A model generated the notes under the pieces. The model saw only the letters and a list, made by a program, of their open reading frames with translations, made no database searches and was not told the origin of the DNA. This document shows positions 1 through 7,575 of a stretch of DNA of 15,950 nt, in pieces. Origin of the DNA: Candidatus Bathycorpusculum fermentans (GTDB taxonomy: Archaea; Thermoproteota; Bathyarchaeia; Bathyarchaeales; Bathycorpusculaceae). The first letter of the stretch is position 1; the number at the start of each line of letters is the position of its first letter. Position numbers and translations under genes: made by a program. The DNA lies in assembly GCA_009787175.1 (NCBI GenBank), contig WRGM01000144.1, positions 1-15,950 on the forward strand, read 5' to 3'.

Positions 1-187
1 TCAATATGTGGGATACCCAATAAATATGTGCGCCTACTTATCGAATGTACCACTCACTATACCAAAAATTTTTAGCCTGATGACATTGGTATGTTACCTA
101 TTATATATGTTTGTTGGTGTATTTTTAAAAATCTGTGTATTGACGTTAAAATTATAAATTGACCGCAAATCTTTGATTACTACAATA

Positions 188-490
188 TCATGGGAGGTAA
201 AAACACGGGAATTTCGGATAACTTGCCGCTACATGCGCATACGTACGATACTCACGAATATATCCGAGGCATGCAAGTAACATATCTGCCAGACTTAGCT
301 TGGGCTTTGGATCACCCAACGCAAGACGCTTAACCAACGCACACGAAAGAATTTCTAACATTTTTTCAAATGTTGTACGCTTCACTCCAGTTATCCGACG
401 AAACTCTTCATCACGACAAGCCTTAATATTTTCAAACTTCATACACCACCATACAAATAGTGCTAACAAGACATTAATTTCATTTTCCAC
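188..490 (-). pseudogene. Truncated IS5-family-like transposase (N-terminal part only)
   Basis: About 100 codons resemble the N-terminal helix-turn-helix region of IS5-like DDE transposases: a stretch beginning MKFENIKACRDEEFRRITG, then a PKPKLSLADMLL segment and a REYRTYAHVAASY segment. After AASY the similarity stops and the frame ends a few codons later, so the whole DDE catalytic domain (usually another 150 or more residues) is missing. No continuation is visible in positions 1-187. A second ATG at about 442, preceded by GGTGGTG, is a plausible original start. Just upstream on the minus strand (about 491-508) lies AGACTTCTTGCATAACT, which resembles the terminal repeat of this IS type and probably marks the outer end of the element. 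This is a dead relic. Family assignment is from recalled motif patterns. Confidence 0.7.
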
Positions 491-508
491 AGTTATGCAA
501 GAAGTCTA
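491..508. repeat. Probable terminal inverted repeat end of the IS5-like relic
   Basis: The minus-strand sequence AGACTTCTTGCATAACT lies directly outside the transposase start, where the IS terminus is expected. The partner repeat is absent because the rest of the element has been lost. The assignment rests on position and resemblance only. Confidence 0.35.
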
Positions 509-624
509 GTTTTAAAGGAACGTTATTTGTTAGTGAACTACTTAGGAGTACGTTGGATCGTTATAGCAACAGACATAAACGCTTTAGTACTATTCAACCT
601 TGCAGAAGCCTATAGCTATAAGCA

Positions 625-640
625 GGAAACAAAAAAGTTA
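625..640 (-). terminator. T-rich terminator candidate after pcc1
   Basis: On the minus strand a T-rich tract (AACTTTTTTGTTTCC) begins about 15 nt after the pcc1 stop codon. Archaeal termination commonly uses such oligo-T tracts without a strong hairpin. Confidence 0.35.
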
Positions 641-654
641 AGGGGGAAGTTTAA

Positions 655-903
655 TTATTTAATTGCTTGTAGAGTTTTTTCTGCAATTATGGCACTGGCT
701 AGGAGGTCATCTATTGTTGCTGTGAATGTGGCTATTTTGCCTTTATAGTTTATGTCTGTTATAACTTTGCAGTTGCCGTGTGTAGTGTTTATTTTTAGGC
801 CTGTTGGTGTTTTTGAATTATCGGGGGATATAGCTTTTGTTATTGCCTTAGCGGTTTTAGTGTTAGAGTATTCAAGGGTTATCGTTGCTTGCAAGGGTCT
901 CAC
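655..903 (-). CDS. pcc1: KEOPS complex subunit Pcc1
   Basis: This 82-residue protein has the size and pattern of archaeal Pcc1. It opens with a beta strand (ATITLEY), continues with a helix (TKTAKAITKAISPD), a central strand pair and a C-terminal helix (DDLLASAIIAEKTLQ). Pcc1 is the small dimerising subunit of KEOPS, which with Kae1, Bud32 and Cgi121 installs the threonylcarbamoyl group of t6A at position 37 of ANN-decoding tRNAs in the cytoplasm. The gene overlaps the end of the upstream RecJ-like gene by about 30 nt, so translation is probably coupled. The ATG at 903 is used; a TTG three codons later is an alternative. S15 and the DHH nuclease as neighbours support the call, since this cluster recurs in archaea. 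Sequence identity within the family is low, so the call combines fold pattern and context. Confidence 0.8.
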   Translation of the reverse strand: MRPLQATITLEYSNTKTAKAITKAISPDNSKTPTGLKINTTHGNCKVITDINYKGKIATFTATIDDLLASAIIAEKTLQAIK

Positions 904-2335
904 CGTTTAATTGTCGCGCAACTAGCTCATTTGCTGTGGTTATAAAATTTTCAATTTGACTTGTAGGGACTTGGGCACCGGCTGCGATGTTATGTCCACC
1001 GCCTTTTCCTAAATGTTTCTCAGAGGCTAATCTCATAATATCTCCGAGGTTAACGCCCCTCTGTAGTGCTGCTTCTGTTGTGCGTGAAGAGATTTTAACA
1101 GAGTCTTCGCCGTCTACTTTTGCATATGCAATTAGAGGTTTTTGATTATTAGATAATCCTGAGACCATAATAGAGGAGACTGTGCCTATAATCTTTTCGT
1201 TAATATAGTCTTCACCGTTTATAACGTAAATGTTTTCTAGCTCGCGTAGTCGTTCAGGTTTTTCTGCAACCCAGCCTAAGTACTTATTTATGCTTTTACG
1301 ATAGTCCTCAAGGATATTATTTGACTCTTCAAGAGCTGATCCGCGGTCACCCATGCATATGGCTATGCCAAGGCTGGGACGTTCCATACGTCCTGTAGAG
1401 TTTAGCAACACGGAGTATTCGCGGGCGTCTCGGAGGGCAGTATTTGGTTCCTCATTAACTAACACGTAATTATTACCTATTAAATTGGAGACTTCAACAT
1501 GCAGACCTTTTGAGAGCAGGTATTCTGCGAGAGCGGAGCATAAACGTTTTTTTTCATCCTCATTTAAATCACTTAAAGCCCTAAAACGCTCACCCTGCTT
1601 AATATCAATATTGAGAGAAACTAGAAAAGCTAAAGCCTTATCTTCCTCACCACTTAAACCTGGTATAAAAGGGTTAGTAGTAGTTGCCAAAGTACGATGC
1701 ACAGGACGAGTCTCCCGACCAAAGAAAATAAGATCTTTTACTACTTTCATTAAATCGGCCTCAACCGCGTCTTTTAGAATTAACTCGTTTAAACCGCCAA
1801 AACTACGTTGATCATACTTATCCTGCATATCACCTAAAGCACCAACTAACGCGACAGGAGATAAATCAACATTTTTAGAATTCAAAGCTTTAGCTACAAA
1901 ATAAGTCACACCTGAACCACTAACCTCCGTTGCACCATCAACACCGTACTCATGAGGATTAACCTGAACAAAATTATCATTATCCACCTTAGCATTAATC
2001 TGATGATGATCCAACACAACTATCTTCACATCAGGAACCCGATCATTTAATAACTGCAAATAACCACTACCAAAATCAGTCAACACCACAAGCTGAGGCT
2101 TATCAGCAAGAATATCACTAACAATTTTATCATCCACCCACTGCATAACCCGAACACGATAACGAGCATCAAGCCTATAAAGCGCCTTAGAAATAATACC
2201 CGCCGCCGCAACCCCATCCGCGTCCAAATGAGAAAAACAGTCAATAAAACCATCCTGCTGCACAGTTTCAAGAATTACTTTTGCGGCTTTATCAGCTGCA
2301 GACAAGAATAGAGATATTTGAGTTTGATCAGCCAT
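872..2335 (-). CDS. RecJ/GAN-like DHH-family phosphoesterase (single-strand nuclease)
   Basis: This 487-residue protein shows all the DHH-superfamily motifs: SHLDADG at residues 35-41, TDFGSG at 86-91, DHH at 109-111 and GALGDMQD at 165-172. A C-terminal DHHA1 substrate-binding motif, GGGHNIAAG, lies at 445-453. All metal-binding Asp and His residues are present, so it should be an active Mn-dependent phosphoesterase. Archaeal relatives of this length (GAN, the GINS-associated nuclease) are 5'-3' single-strand exonucleases and Cdc45 counterparts that join the Mcm-GINS replicative helicase. The ATG at 2335 is preceded by the ribosome binding site GAGGTAA, about 5-8 nt away. The gene lies 264 nt downstream of S15 and overlaps pcc1. 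The function beyond DHH nuclease (replication versus RNA turnover) is inferred from family and context. Confidence 0.88.
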   Translation of the reverse strand: MADQTQISLFLSAADKAAKVILETVQQDGFIDCFSHLDADGVAAAGIISKALYRLDARYRVRVMQWVDDKIVSDILADKPQLVVLTDFGSGYLQLLNDRVPDVKIVVLDHHQINAKVDNDNFVQVNPHEYGVDGATEVSGSGVTYFVAKALNSKNVDLSPVALVGALGDMQDKYDQRSFGGLNELILKDAVEADLMKVVKDLIFFGRETRPVHRTLATTTNPFIPGLSGEEDKALAFLVSLNIDIKQGERFRALSDLNEDEKKRLCSALAEYLLSKGLHVEVSNLIGNNYVLVNEEPNTALRDAREYSVLLNSTGRMERPSLGIAICMGDRGSALEESNNILEDYRKSINKYLGWVAEKPERLRELENIYVINGEDYINEKIIGTVSSIMVSGLSNNQKPLIAYAKVDGEDSVKISSRTTEAALQRGVNLGDIMRLASEKHLGKGGGHNIAAGAQVPTSQIENFITTANELVARQLNGETLASNDNP

Positions 2336-2371
2336 AGAGTTACCTCAGTTATCAATAAAAAACATACTATT

Positions 2372-2381
2372 GAATTTAAAG
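2372..2381 (-). promoter_or_regulatory. TATA-like box for the RecJ-like gene
   Basis: The minus-strand box GCTTTAAATTC is centred about 41 nt upstream of the ATG at 2335. This places the transcript start about 15 nt before the start codon and leaves room for the GAGGTAA ribosome binding site. It suggests the nuclease-pcc1 pair can be transcribed separately from S15. Confidence 0.4.
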
Positions 2382-2577
2382 CTGGCGCACCAAAACAAAA
2401 AATTAAAAACCCAACTTTCAAATTTTTAAAACATCAACAATAAAAATTAACCCTTACAAACATAAATCTGCTCTATTCAATAGACGAATTACACTTTACG
2501 GCAGACAGGTCTTTTTATATTAAGTGCATAGGGGATTCATTCGATTCTTAAAATATAGTCCATTATCAGTTAGCACT

Positions 2578-2592
2578 AAAAAGTGAAAATTG
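2578..2592 (-). terminator. T-rich terminator candidate after rps15
   Basis: The minus strand reads TTTTCACTTTTTAG just after the S15 stop codon. It is a weak oligo-T signal; read-through into the RecJ-like gene is possible. Confidence 0.3.
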
Positions 2593-2599
2593 GGGTGTT

Positions 2600-3040
2600 T
2601 TAGAATATTGAAGCGATTTTTGCTTCGTATTTCCAGCTTTTAGCTATTCTGCCTTCACGTTTGTAATATCGTGAAAGTTTATGGATTTGAGCTTCAATTA
2701 CCTGCATGTTACGTTTGTTGTGCAGGTCTTTTTTGTTTTTCTCCATGTGAACAGCTAGAGCCTGAGCTTTCTTCATAAGGTTACTTAAGTCTTCAGGCAT
2801 AGTTGGAGTTAAATTAGCTTCTTTGAGAATTTCACTTATGCTTTTACCAGTTATGGGTTTTACCAATGGAATTGCATACTGGTCTCTGAGAAGTGTACCT
2901 ATTGCACTTAATGAGTAGCCTTCTTTTGCAAATTTGATAACAAAAGCTTCTACTTCTTCAGGCTGATATTTACACCAGCTTGGAGGTCTCCGACTTACAG
3001 GCCGTGTCGAATGAGATTTACCTTTTTCTTGCTTTGGCAT
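2600..3040 (-). CDS. rps15: 30S ribosomal protein S15 (uS15)
   Basis: This 146-residue protein is the archaeal/eukaryotic long form of uS15. The N-terminal extension contains RPPSWCKYQPEEVEAFV, followed by KEGYSLSAIGTLLRDQYAIP and the LKEANLTPTMPEDL linker. The rRNA-binding helices carry HMEKNKKDLHNKR and end in KLSRYYKREGRI. It binds the central domain of 16S rRNA in the small subunit. The length is normal for archaea, compared with about 89 residues in bacteria. The ATG at 3040 is preceded by AAGGTG about 6 nt away, and a TATA-like box lies upstream. S15 followed by a RecJ-like nuclease and Pcc1 is an arrangement I recall from several archaeal lineages, and it supports all three calls. Confidence 0.95.
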   Translation of the reverse strand: MPKQEKGKSHSTRPVSRRPPSWCKYQPEEVEAFVIKFAKEGYSLSAIGTLLRDQYAIPLVKPITGKSISEILKEANLTPTMPEDLSNLMKKAQALAVHMEKNKKDLHNKRNMQVIEAQIHKLSRYYKREGRIAKSWKYEAKIASIF

Positions 3041-3079
3041 CGTTACACCTTAATTACGCACTTACAACCACAGTACAGA

Positions 3080-3091
3080 GATATTTAAAAG
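3080..3091 (-). promoter_or_regulatory. TATA box for rps15
   Basis: The minus-strand box CTTTTAAATATC is centred about 46 nt upstream of the S15 ATG. Transcription would begin about 20 nt before the start codon, leaving room for the AAGGTG ribosome binding site. Confidence 0.5.
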
Positions 3092-3255
3092 CATCGCAAA
3101 TATTTCCACGCAAAAACCCATACAGCTAAACAGACAGAAACAAAAACCAAAAACAGACCACCAAAAAAGTAACAAGCACCGCCAAGTTAGCACACAAATT
3201 ACCGTTAAAAAATATTTGAAGTGCAAAGCACCTCATGTAAAGAGCACGGCACTTA

Positions 3256-4188
3256 TCAGGTTACTTTACAGATACCCTGAATGTAGCTATATATCTGGAG
3301 AGCAGCAGTTATTCCCTGACCCACAGCTGTACCAACCTGCTTAACAGGATGAGTAGTCACATCTCCAGCAGCATAAACACCCAAAAAATTTGTTTCCTGC
3401 CTCATATTAACTTTAATATACCCTGCCGCATCAACTTCCACATCAGCAGCCTTTGCCACTGCACTATTAGGCACTTCCCCAACCTGCACAAACACAGCAT
3501 CAACAGCCACCTCTGTCTTCTCACCAGTAACACCATTTCGTAAAGCCACAGACCTTACCTGCCTATCACCCTTAATTTCTTCAACCTCAGTATTCCAGAG
3601 TACATCAACATTATTTTTTAAGGCAACATCTAAAGCTAATTTATGCTCTGCACGAAAAGCATCTCGCCTATGAATTATAGTAACCTGCTTTGCTATACCA
3701 GAGAGATAAAGAGAAGTTATACACGCAGAATTACCACCACCAACGACCGCAATATTTTTGCCCTTAAAAAAAGGACCATCACATATACCACAGTAACTAA
3801 CACCTCTACCCTGAAACTCTTTCTCACCTCTAACACCAAGAACCTTATGATGCGCCCCCGTAGTAAAAAGCACAGCATTAGCCTGATACACAGCATCAGG
3901 CGTAATTACAGTCTTTATTTTACCATCAAGCCGCAGCTTTTCAACCATTTCAAGCTCACGCATAATTACACCAAATTTTTGACACTGAGAAATCATTTTT
4001 TCAGATAATTCACGACCACTTATCTCAGCAAAACCCGGATAATTTTCCACTTTAGGAGCATCACCAATGTTCCCACCAGCTAGCTTCTCATCAAACACAA
4101 GCGTCCTCAACCCACTTCTTACAGTATATATACTAGCAGCTAAACCCGCAGAACCAGCACCAATAATAATTACATCCCAAATTTCCAT
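3256..4188 (-). CDS. trxB: Thioredoxin reductase (FAD/NAD(P)H-dependent)
   Basis: This is a complete low-molecular-weight thioredoxin reductase of 310 residues from the ATG at 4188, or 312 from an upstream TTG at 4194. In the longer numbering the FAD-binding motif GAGSAGLAAS lies at residues 12-21. The redox-active pair is in YCGICDGPF (Cys135 and Cys138). The nucleotide-binding motif VGGGNSA ends at 157, HRRDAFRAE runs from 175 to 183, and GVYAAGDV near the C terminus closes the FAD site. It reduces thioredoxin or a glutaredoxin-like partner in the cytoplasm. HRRxxxR usually indicates NADPH preference, although archaeal members may use other donors. No clear ribosome binding site is visible; a TATA box about 35 nt upstream suggests a very short leader, and I prefer the ATG. 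No thioredoxin gene is adjacent. Confidence 0.9.
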   Translation of the reverse strand: MEIWDVIIIGAGSAGLAASIYTVRSGLRTLVFDEKLAGGNIGDAPKVENYPGFAEISGRELSEKMISQCQKFGVIMRELEMVEKLRLDGKIKTVITPDAVYQANAVLFTTGAHHKVLGVRGEKEFQGRGVSYCGICDGPFFKGKNIAVVGGGNSACITSLYLSGIAKQVTIIHRRDAFRAEHKLALDVALKNNVDVLWNTEVEEIKGDRQVRSVALRNGVTGEKTEVAVDAVFVQVGEVPNSAVAKAADVEVDAAGYIKVNMRQETNFLGVYAAGDVTTHPVKQVGTAVGQGITAALQIYSYIQGICKVT

Positions 4189-4218
4189 ACACAATAACCA
4201 AAAATATTGTCCAAACGC

Positions 4219-4229
4219 TATTAAATAAT
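4219..4229 (-). promoter_or_regulatory. TATA box for trxB
   Basis: The minus-strand box TTATTTAATA is centred about 36 nt upstream of the trxB ATG. Transcription would start within about 10 nt of the start codon, which fits the lack of a ribosome binding site. Confidence 0.45.
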
Positions 4230-4373
4230 TATTCGTTCAAATTTAAAATAAGGCTAAGTAGCACCCTAAATCCAATTAAAAACATCCAAGTTGTGGTCTA
4301 TCTACAAGAGACATAATGTTTCGCTTTAACGATCAACTAAATATCAAACACAGCATTTACACATCGAAACGTG

Positions 4374-4958
4374 TTATGACATCAGGGTTTGAGCTAGGGA
4401 TAAGCGCCAGAGGGTTAGATCTGAAAGCCATGCTATGTCTTCAGCGTTAAAAGTTTTCCCAGATGATTCATCAAAGAGTACATTTGCTGTAGGCGGTAGC
4501 TCTTCATCAGTCCAGAGGATAATTGTCATGGATATCTCTGGAAAAGTTTCAATTTCAATGGAACAGTCACCATATTCAATTTGTTTTCCACCTATTAATT
4601 TGGCAGTTTTAATCAGGTTTTGAGGGTTTTTTCCAAAAATTTTTACAATTGGTTCAACTACACGGCGATGAAACGCGTTTTCATATGCATAACCGCCAGA
4701 GAAGTCTTTGAAATTAACCAATTTACCGACTTTAACAGGTTTACTTGTAGAAGCATATTTTATTAGTAATTCAGTAATCAGTTGATACATAGTTCCATCT
4801 TTAACCTGTGGGGAAGCGACGTTTTGCTGAAGAACGTCTTGTAAATCGCCAGTGATCAAATTCAGAGTAAAGCCTAAAAAACAAAAAGTGTTTTCAGGAT
4901 TGTTTATCATCCATTTTAATTTGTCAAGAGTTTCTTGTGGCAAATTTAAATTTACCAT
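4374..4958 (-). CDS. DUF3786 family protein of unknown function
   Basis: The 194-residue protein matches the pattern I recall for DUF3786: a KLVNFKDFSGGYAY segment, then LIGGKQIEYGDCSIEIETFP, then ISMTIILWTDEELPPTANVLFD and a closing EDIAWLSDL. It is probably cytosolic, with no signal peptide or membrane segment. The frame extends 20 codons further upstream to an ATG at 5018. I chose the ATG at 4958 because the ribosome binding site AGGAGAA sits 8 nt before it, and a TATA-like box (CTAAATATTT, about 5004-5014) lies inside the longer version. DUF3786 is mainly found in anaerobes; its biochemical role is not established. The gene is divergent from nadM, and nothing in the context fixes a function. 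Confidence 0.7.
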   Translation of the reverse strand: MVNLNLPQETLDKLKWMINNPENTFCFLGFTLNLITGDLQDVLQQNVASPQVKDGTMYQLITELLIKYASTSKPVKVGKLVNFKDFSGGYAYENAFHRRVVEPIVKIFGKNPQNLIKTAKLIGGKQIEYGDCSIEIETFPEISMTIILWTDEELPPTANVLFDESSGKTFNAEDIAWLSDLTLWRLSLAQTLMS

Positions 4959-5003
4959 GTCTAGTTCTCCTTGCCTTATGAGATCACTTTTGAATATGAG
5001 AAG

Positions 5004-5014
5004 AAAATATTTAG
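5004..5014 (-). promoter_or_regulatory. TATA-like box for the DUF3786 gene
   Basis: The minus-strand box CTAAATATTTT is centred about 51 nt upstream of the ATG at 4958. The predicted leader of about 25 nt would contain the AGGAG ribosome binding site, which supports the shorter start. Confidence 0.35.
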
Positions 5015-5105
5015 ACATTCCCTTATCAAATCGGCATATTGTAGCTGTTATTTAGAAGTAGCAATTATAGAGGTTATACAAGTTAAATGGGTAAAGTTTT
5101 TATGG

Positions 5106-5115
5106 TTAATTATAT
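5106..5115 (+). promoter_or_regulatory. TATA box for nadM
   Basis: The box TTAATTATAT is centred about 35 nt upstream of the TTG start of nadM. The expected transcript begins about 9 nt before the start, so the mRNA is almost leaderless. Confidence 0.45.
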
Positions 5116-5145
5116 CGTTGATACGGGTAAGTGTGGTAATATCGT

Positions 5146-5670
5146 TTGGTTAATCGTGGGCTTTACGTTGGCAGATTTCAGCCGTTTCATCTGGGTCATC
5201 TGGGGGCTATAAAAGAAGTTTTAGCAAAAGTTGATGAGATTGTAATTGTTATTGGCAGTGCGCAGCATAGTCATAATCTGGAAAACCCGTTTACTGCTGG
5301 AGAGCGGTTAGTTATGATTCAGCGCTCTTTGCATGAAGCAAATGTAGATTTAGGAAGAGTATGGATTGTCCCTGTTCCTGACATGCACCTCCACATGCTA
5401 TGGGTCTCAGCTGTAGAGGGCTACACACCAAAGTTTGATAAACTATACTCAAATGAGCCGCTAACGCGTCGCTTGTTTAAAGAATCAGGTTACACTGTTG
5501 AAAACATTAGTCTTTTTGATCGGCAAACTTATGCGTCAACATTTGTTCGTGAAAAAATGCTTAAAGAAGAAAACTGGGCGGCTCTTGTTCCAAAAAGTGT
5601 GGCTGACTTTATAAACAAGATTGATGGCGTAAATAGACTTAGAGACTTAGCACGCACAGACAAAATCTGA
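5146..5670 (+). CDS. nadM: Nicotinamide-nucleotide adenylyltransferase (NadM type)
   Basis: This 174-residue protein is a typical archaeal NMN adenylyltransferase, joining ATP and NMN (or nicotinate mononucleotide) to make the NAD dinucleotide. The nucleotidyltransferase signature GRFQPFHLGH lies at residues 9-18. The family block IGSAQHSHNLENPFTAGER lies at 36-54. The C-terminal phosphate-binding segment FDRQTYASTFVR (124-135) replaces the usual RxxYSGTxIR and keeps Arg126, Tyr129 and Arg135. The start is TTG at 5146: an in-frame stop at 5137-5139 rules out a longer protein, and no ATG lies near the conserved N terminus. NadC, which supplies nicotinate mononucleotide in the same pathway, is 9 kb away in this window. 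Confidence 0.92.
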   Translation: MVNRGLYVGRFQPFHLGHLGAIKEVLAKVDEIVIVIGSAQHSHNLENPFTAGERLVMIQRSLHEANVDLGRVWIVPVPDMHLHMLWVSAVEGYTPKFDKLYSNEPLTRRLFKESGYTVENISLFDRQTYASTFVREKMLKEENWAALVPKSVADFINKIDGVNRLRDLARTDKI

Positions 5671-5688
5671 GTTTTTTAAAATTTTAAA
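5671..5688. terminator. A/T-tract terminator between convergent nadM and truD
   Basis: GTTTTTTAAAATTTTAAAT directly follows the nadM stop. It is nearly self-complementary, so oligo-T is available on both strands. The remaining bases up to the truD stop at 5788 show no gene. Confidence 0.4.
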
Positions 5689-5787
5689 TGGTAATCTGTA
5701 AGAGGAAATGGATAGAAATAGTATTCCAAAAGGGTTGCGGATAGAGGGGAGAAGCTGTTTCAATTCCTGTGTAACGGAGCAGTATTA

Positions 5788-7164
5788 TTAGAATCCGGCG
5801 GTAATGAGGTCATGGGGTTTGATTATTTCGCGTAGTAATACAGTTGCGTAGCATCCTCGCAGTAGGGTAAATGTTATAGAAACTGTTAGTCCATTAGCGT
5901 TGTTTGCGTTTTCAAGGTATTCAAAGTTTTTGACAGGTGTTAATGCGGTTCGTAGACTGCCTCTATTTCCCAGTCGGGGGTTAAGGGTAACATGAAAACT
6001 CTGCAGGTTTACTTCCTCTTGCTGCAAGACTCGTTGTTCTAGTTCGCCCATGAGTCCGCCTGAAAGTTTTTGTTTAAATCCGACTATAGGGAGAGCGAGT
6101 CTCATTTTGCCTATTGTTAGGGCTTCGTTGATTTTTGTTTGGTTTTGGGTGGTTACTATTTGAGGCATATTTACCATAGGTAATCCGGTGCGTTCAACTC
6201 CTACGGCAAAATCGCCTATCTCAACTTTATTTAGAGGTAAACCAGCTTTGATGCGTTCACTTAAGAAGCGGTTAAACAGGTATGACTGATATGCTTGTAC
6301 AAATAGGGCTTGCAGTTTTAAGGGTAAAACATTAAACGCGTTATGGTATTCGTTTGGGTGTTCATTTAAGTGTTTTAGCATTAAACGTTCATAACGGAGC
6401 TGCTTTGGGTAATAGTCTAATGCAGCTTTGAAATCATGGGTCTGTTGGAGTTCTGTGCGTGCTTTTCTTGACTCAGGATGCTCATTTGGACTGGGTTTTG
6501 CAAGAAAGAGCAGGGCGGCTTTTTCAAAATTGCCTTCAATTATAGCCTTACCAACATAATGTGTTATGGGGCGAGCTGTACCGAAGCGTTGGTGACCGTA
6601 ATAATTAGGGATACCCCCTAGTTCGGTTATTTCTTGGATACTCTGACTAATTTGTGTGATAACTACATCTTGGTCATGTGCTATGTTGGTAATTTTTATT
6701 TTAAAACTGTTTCCTAAAAGGTAAAAAACTGACAGAGGATAACGCAGATACCCTACAGGACGAAGCTGAACACCAGCTACATTTACCCTATGTACATCAT
6801 CTATTCTCAAGTTTTCAATTGTAGCATATTGAGCAGTAACTGCTTTAGCATCTTTTATACCGGCAATTTGAATGCTATTCTGGTCTATACCAAGCTGAAT
6901 AGCAACATTTTTTATTGCCACGAAAGCATCCCAGTTCTGCTTAGCTAAAACACAAAGCAAATACCGCTGAGATTGCTCTAATGATGCTCCTAACGCTTGA
7001 AACTCCTTTTCTGGCGGAGTAAAATGTGCTTTTGAGCCGTCTGCTAAAATCTCTTCAACCTGAAAATCCTCTGCTGTTTCACGGATTCTACCGCCTATCC
7101 CGCTGGTTTTGGTTGCAAAAGTTTCTATACCAAGTAATTGGTCAATTTCTGATGCAACCTGCAA
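5788..7164 (-). CDS. truD: tRNA pseudouridine synthase TruD (archaeal Pus7-like)
   Basis: This 458-residue TruD-family enzyme isomerises a uridine to pseudouridine in tRNA (position 13 in bacteria; archaeal and Pus7 enzymes can have other targets). Residues 25-37 carry the early RIRETAEDFQVEE motif. The catalytic motif AGIKDAKAVTAQ lies at 101-112, with Asp105 as the nucleophile. GGIPNYYGHQRFG at 183-195 is followed by RPITH. The long middle region (about 200-370) is the TRUD insertion domain. The start is TTG at 7164, because AGGTGA sits 7 nt before it and overlaps the pth2 stop. The 10-nt gap to pth2 indicates co-transcription and translational coupling. Pairing of pth2 and truD recurs in archaea, as far as I recall. 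Confidence 0.92.
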   Translation of the reverse strand: MQVASEIDQLLGIETFATKTSGIGGRIRETAEDFQVEEILADGSKAHFTPPEKEFQALGASLEQSQRYLLCVLAKQNWDAFVAIKNVAIQLGIDQNSIQIAGIKDAKAVTAQYATIENLRIDDVHRVNVAGVQLRPVGYLRYPLSVFYLLGNSFKIKITNIAHDQDVVITQISQSIQEITELGGIPNYYGHQRFGTARPITHYVGKAIIEGNFEKAALLFLAKPSPNEHPESRKARTELQQTHDFKAALDYYPKQLRYERLMLKHLNEHPNEYHNAFNVLPLKLQALFVQAYQSYLFNRFLSERIKAGLPLNKVEIGDFAVGVERTGLPMVNMPQIVTTQNQTKINEALTIGKMRLALPIVGFKQKLSGGLMGELEQRVLQQEEVNLQSFHVTLNPRLGNRGSLRTALTPVKNFEYLENANNANGLTVSITFTLLRGCYATVLLREIIKPHDLITAGF

Positions 7165-7174
7165 TATAGTTCAC

Positions 7175-7537
7175 CTATAAGAGTTTGAGTTTGCCCGTTA
7201 AGCGATCAATCATAGCGGCAGGTGCGGGGCCTATGCCAAGACATGTTACTGAACCTTCGGGAATTTCTGTTAAGCCTCTGTCTATAATTAGAGCATGGGG
7301 GAGTCCAAGGTCATCTGCGGCTTTTTCTAGTTCGCCTAATTCTTTTTCGCTTAGGACTTTTAGTGCAACTTTTTTTTGTCCTTCATATAGCCATGATTCC
7401 CACCATTTTTTATGACGGCTATATGCTTCTTGGGCGGCTGAGACTGCTGCGTGTCCTGCCTGCGCGGCGATTTTGCCTTTGCTCATCTGTAAATCGCTAC
7501 GGAAAACTATGACTTGTTTATATTCAAATTCGCCCAT
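7175..7537 (-). CDS. pth2: Peptidyl-tRNA hydrolase, Pth2 type
   Basis: This 120-residue Pth2 enzyme cleaves the ester bond of peptidyl-tRNAs released by stalled ribosomes and recycles the tRNA. The family signature is clear: KQVIVFRSDLQMSKGKIAAQ with Lys20, AGHAA with His29, then KVLSEKELGELEKAADDLGLP, LIIDRGLTEIP and GIGPAPAAMID. Length is normal and all key residues are present. The ATG at 7537 fits the usual N terminus; a weak AAAGGCG lies upstream. The gene sits 38 nt after the geranylgeranyl reductase stop and 10 nt before truD, so the three probably form one operon. Confidence 0.96.
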   Translation of the reverse strand: MGEFEYKQVIVFRSDLQMSKGKIAAQAGHAAVSAAQEAYSRHKKWWESWLYEGQKKVALKVLSEKELGELEKAADDLGLPHALIIDRGLTEIPEGSVTCLGIGPAPAAMIDRLTGKLKLL

Positions 7538-7575
7538 TGACGTTTCGCCTTTGCTAATGATGTGTGCTCCAGTGT

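Noticed and set aside
59..92. Imperfect inverted repeat ATACCAA/TTGGTAT near the window start
   Set aside because: Only 7 bp with a 20-nt spacer, not linked to a gene or to the IS boundary, and easily expected by chance in AT-rich DNA.
527..748. 73-codon plus-strand frame opposite the end of pcc1
   Set aside because: It overlaps pcc1 antisense by nearly 100 nt, starts with TTG without a ribosome binding site or promoter, and has no recognisable family.
3643..4008. 121-codon plus-strand frame opposite trxB
   Set aside because: It lies fully antisense to a complete thioredoxin reductase with all motifs, and its own protein resembles no family.
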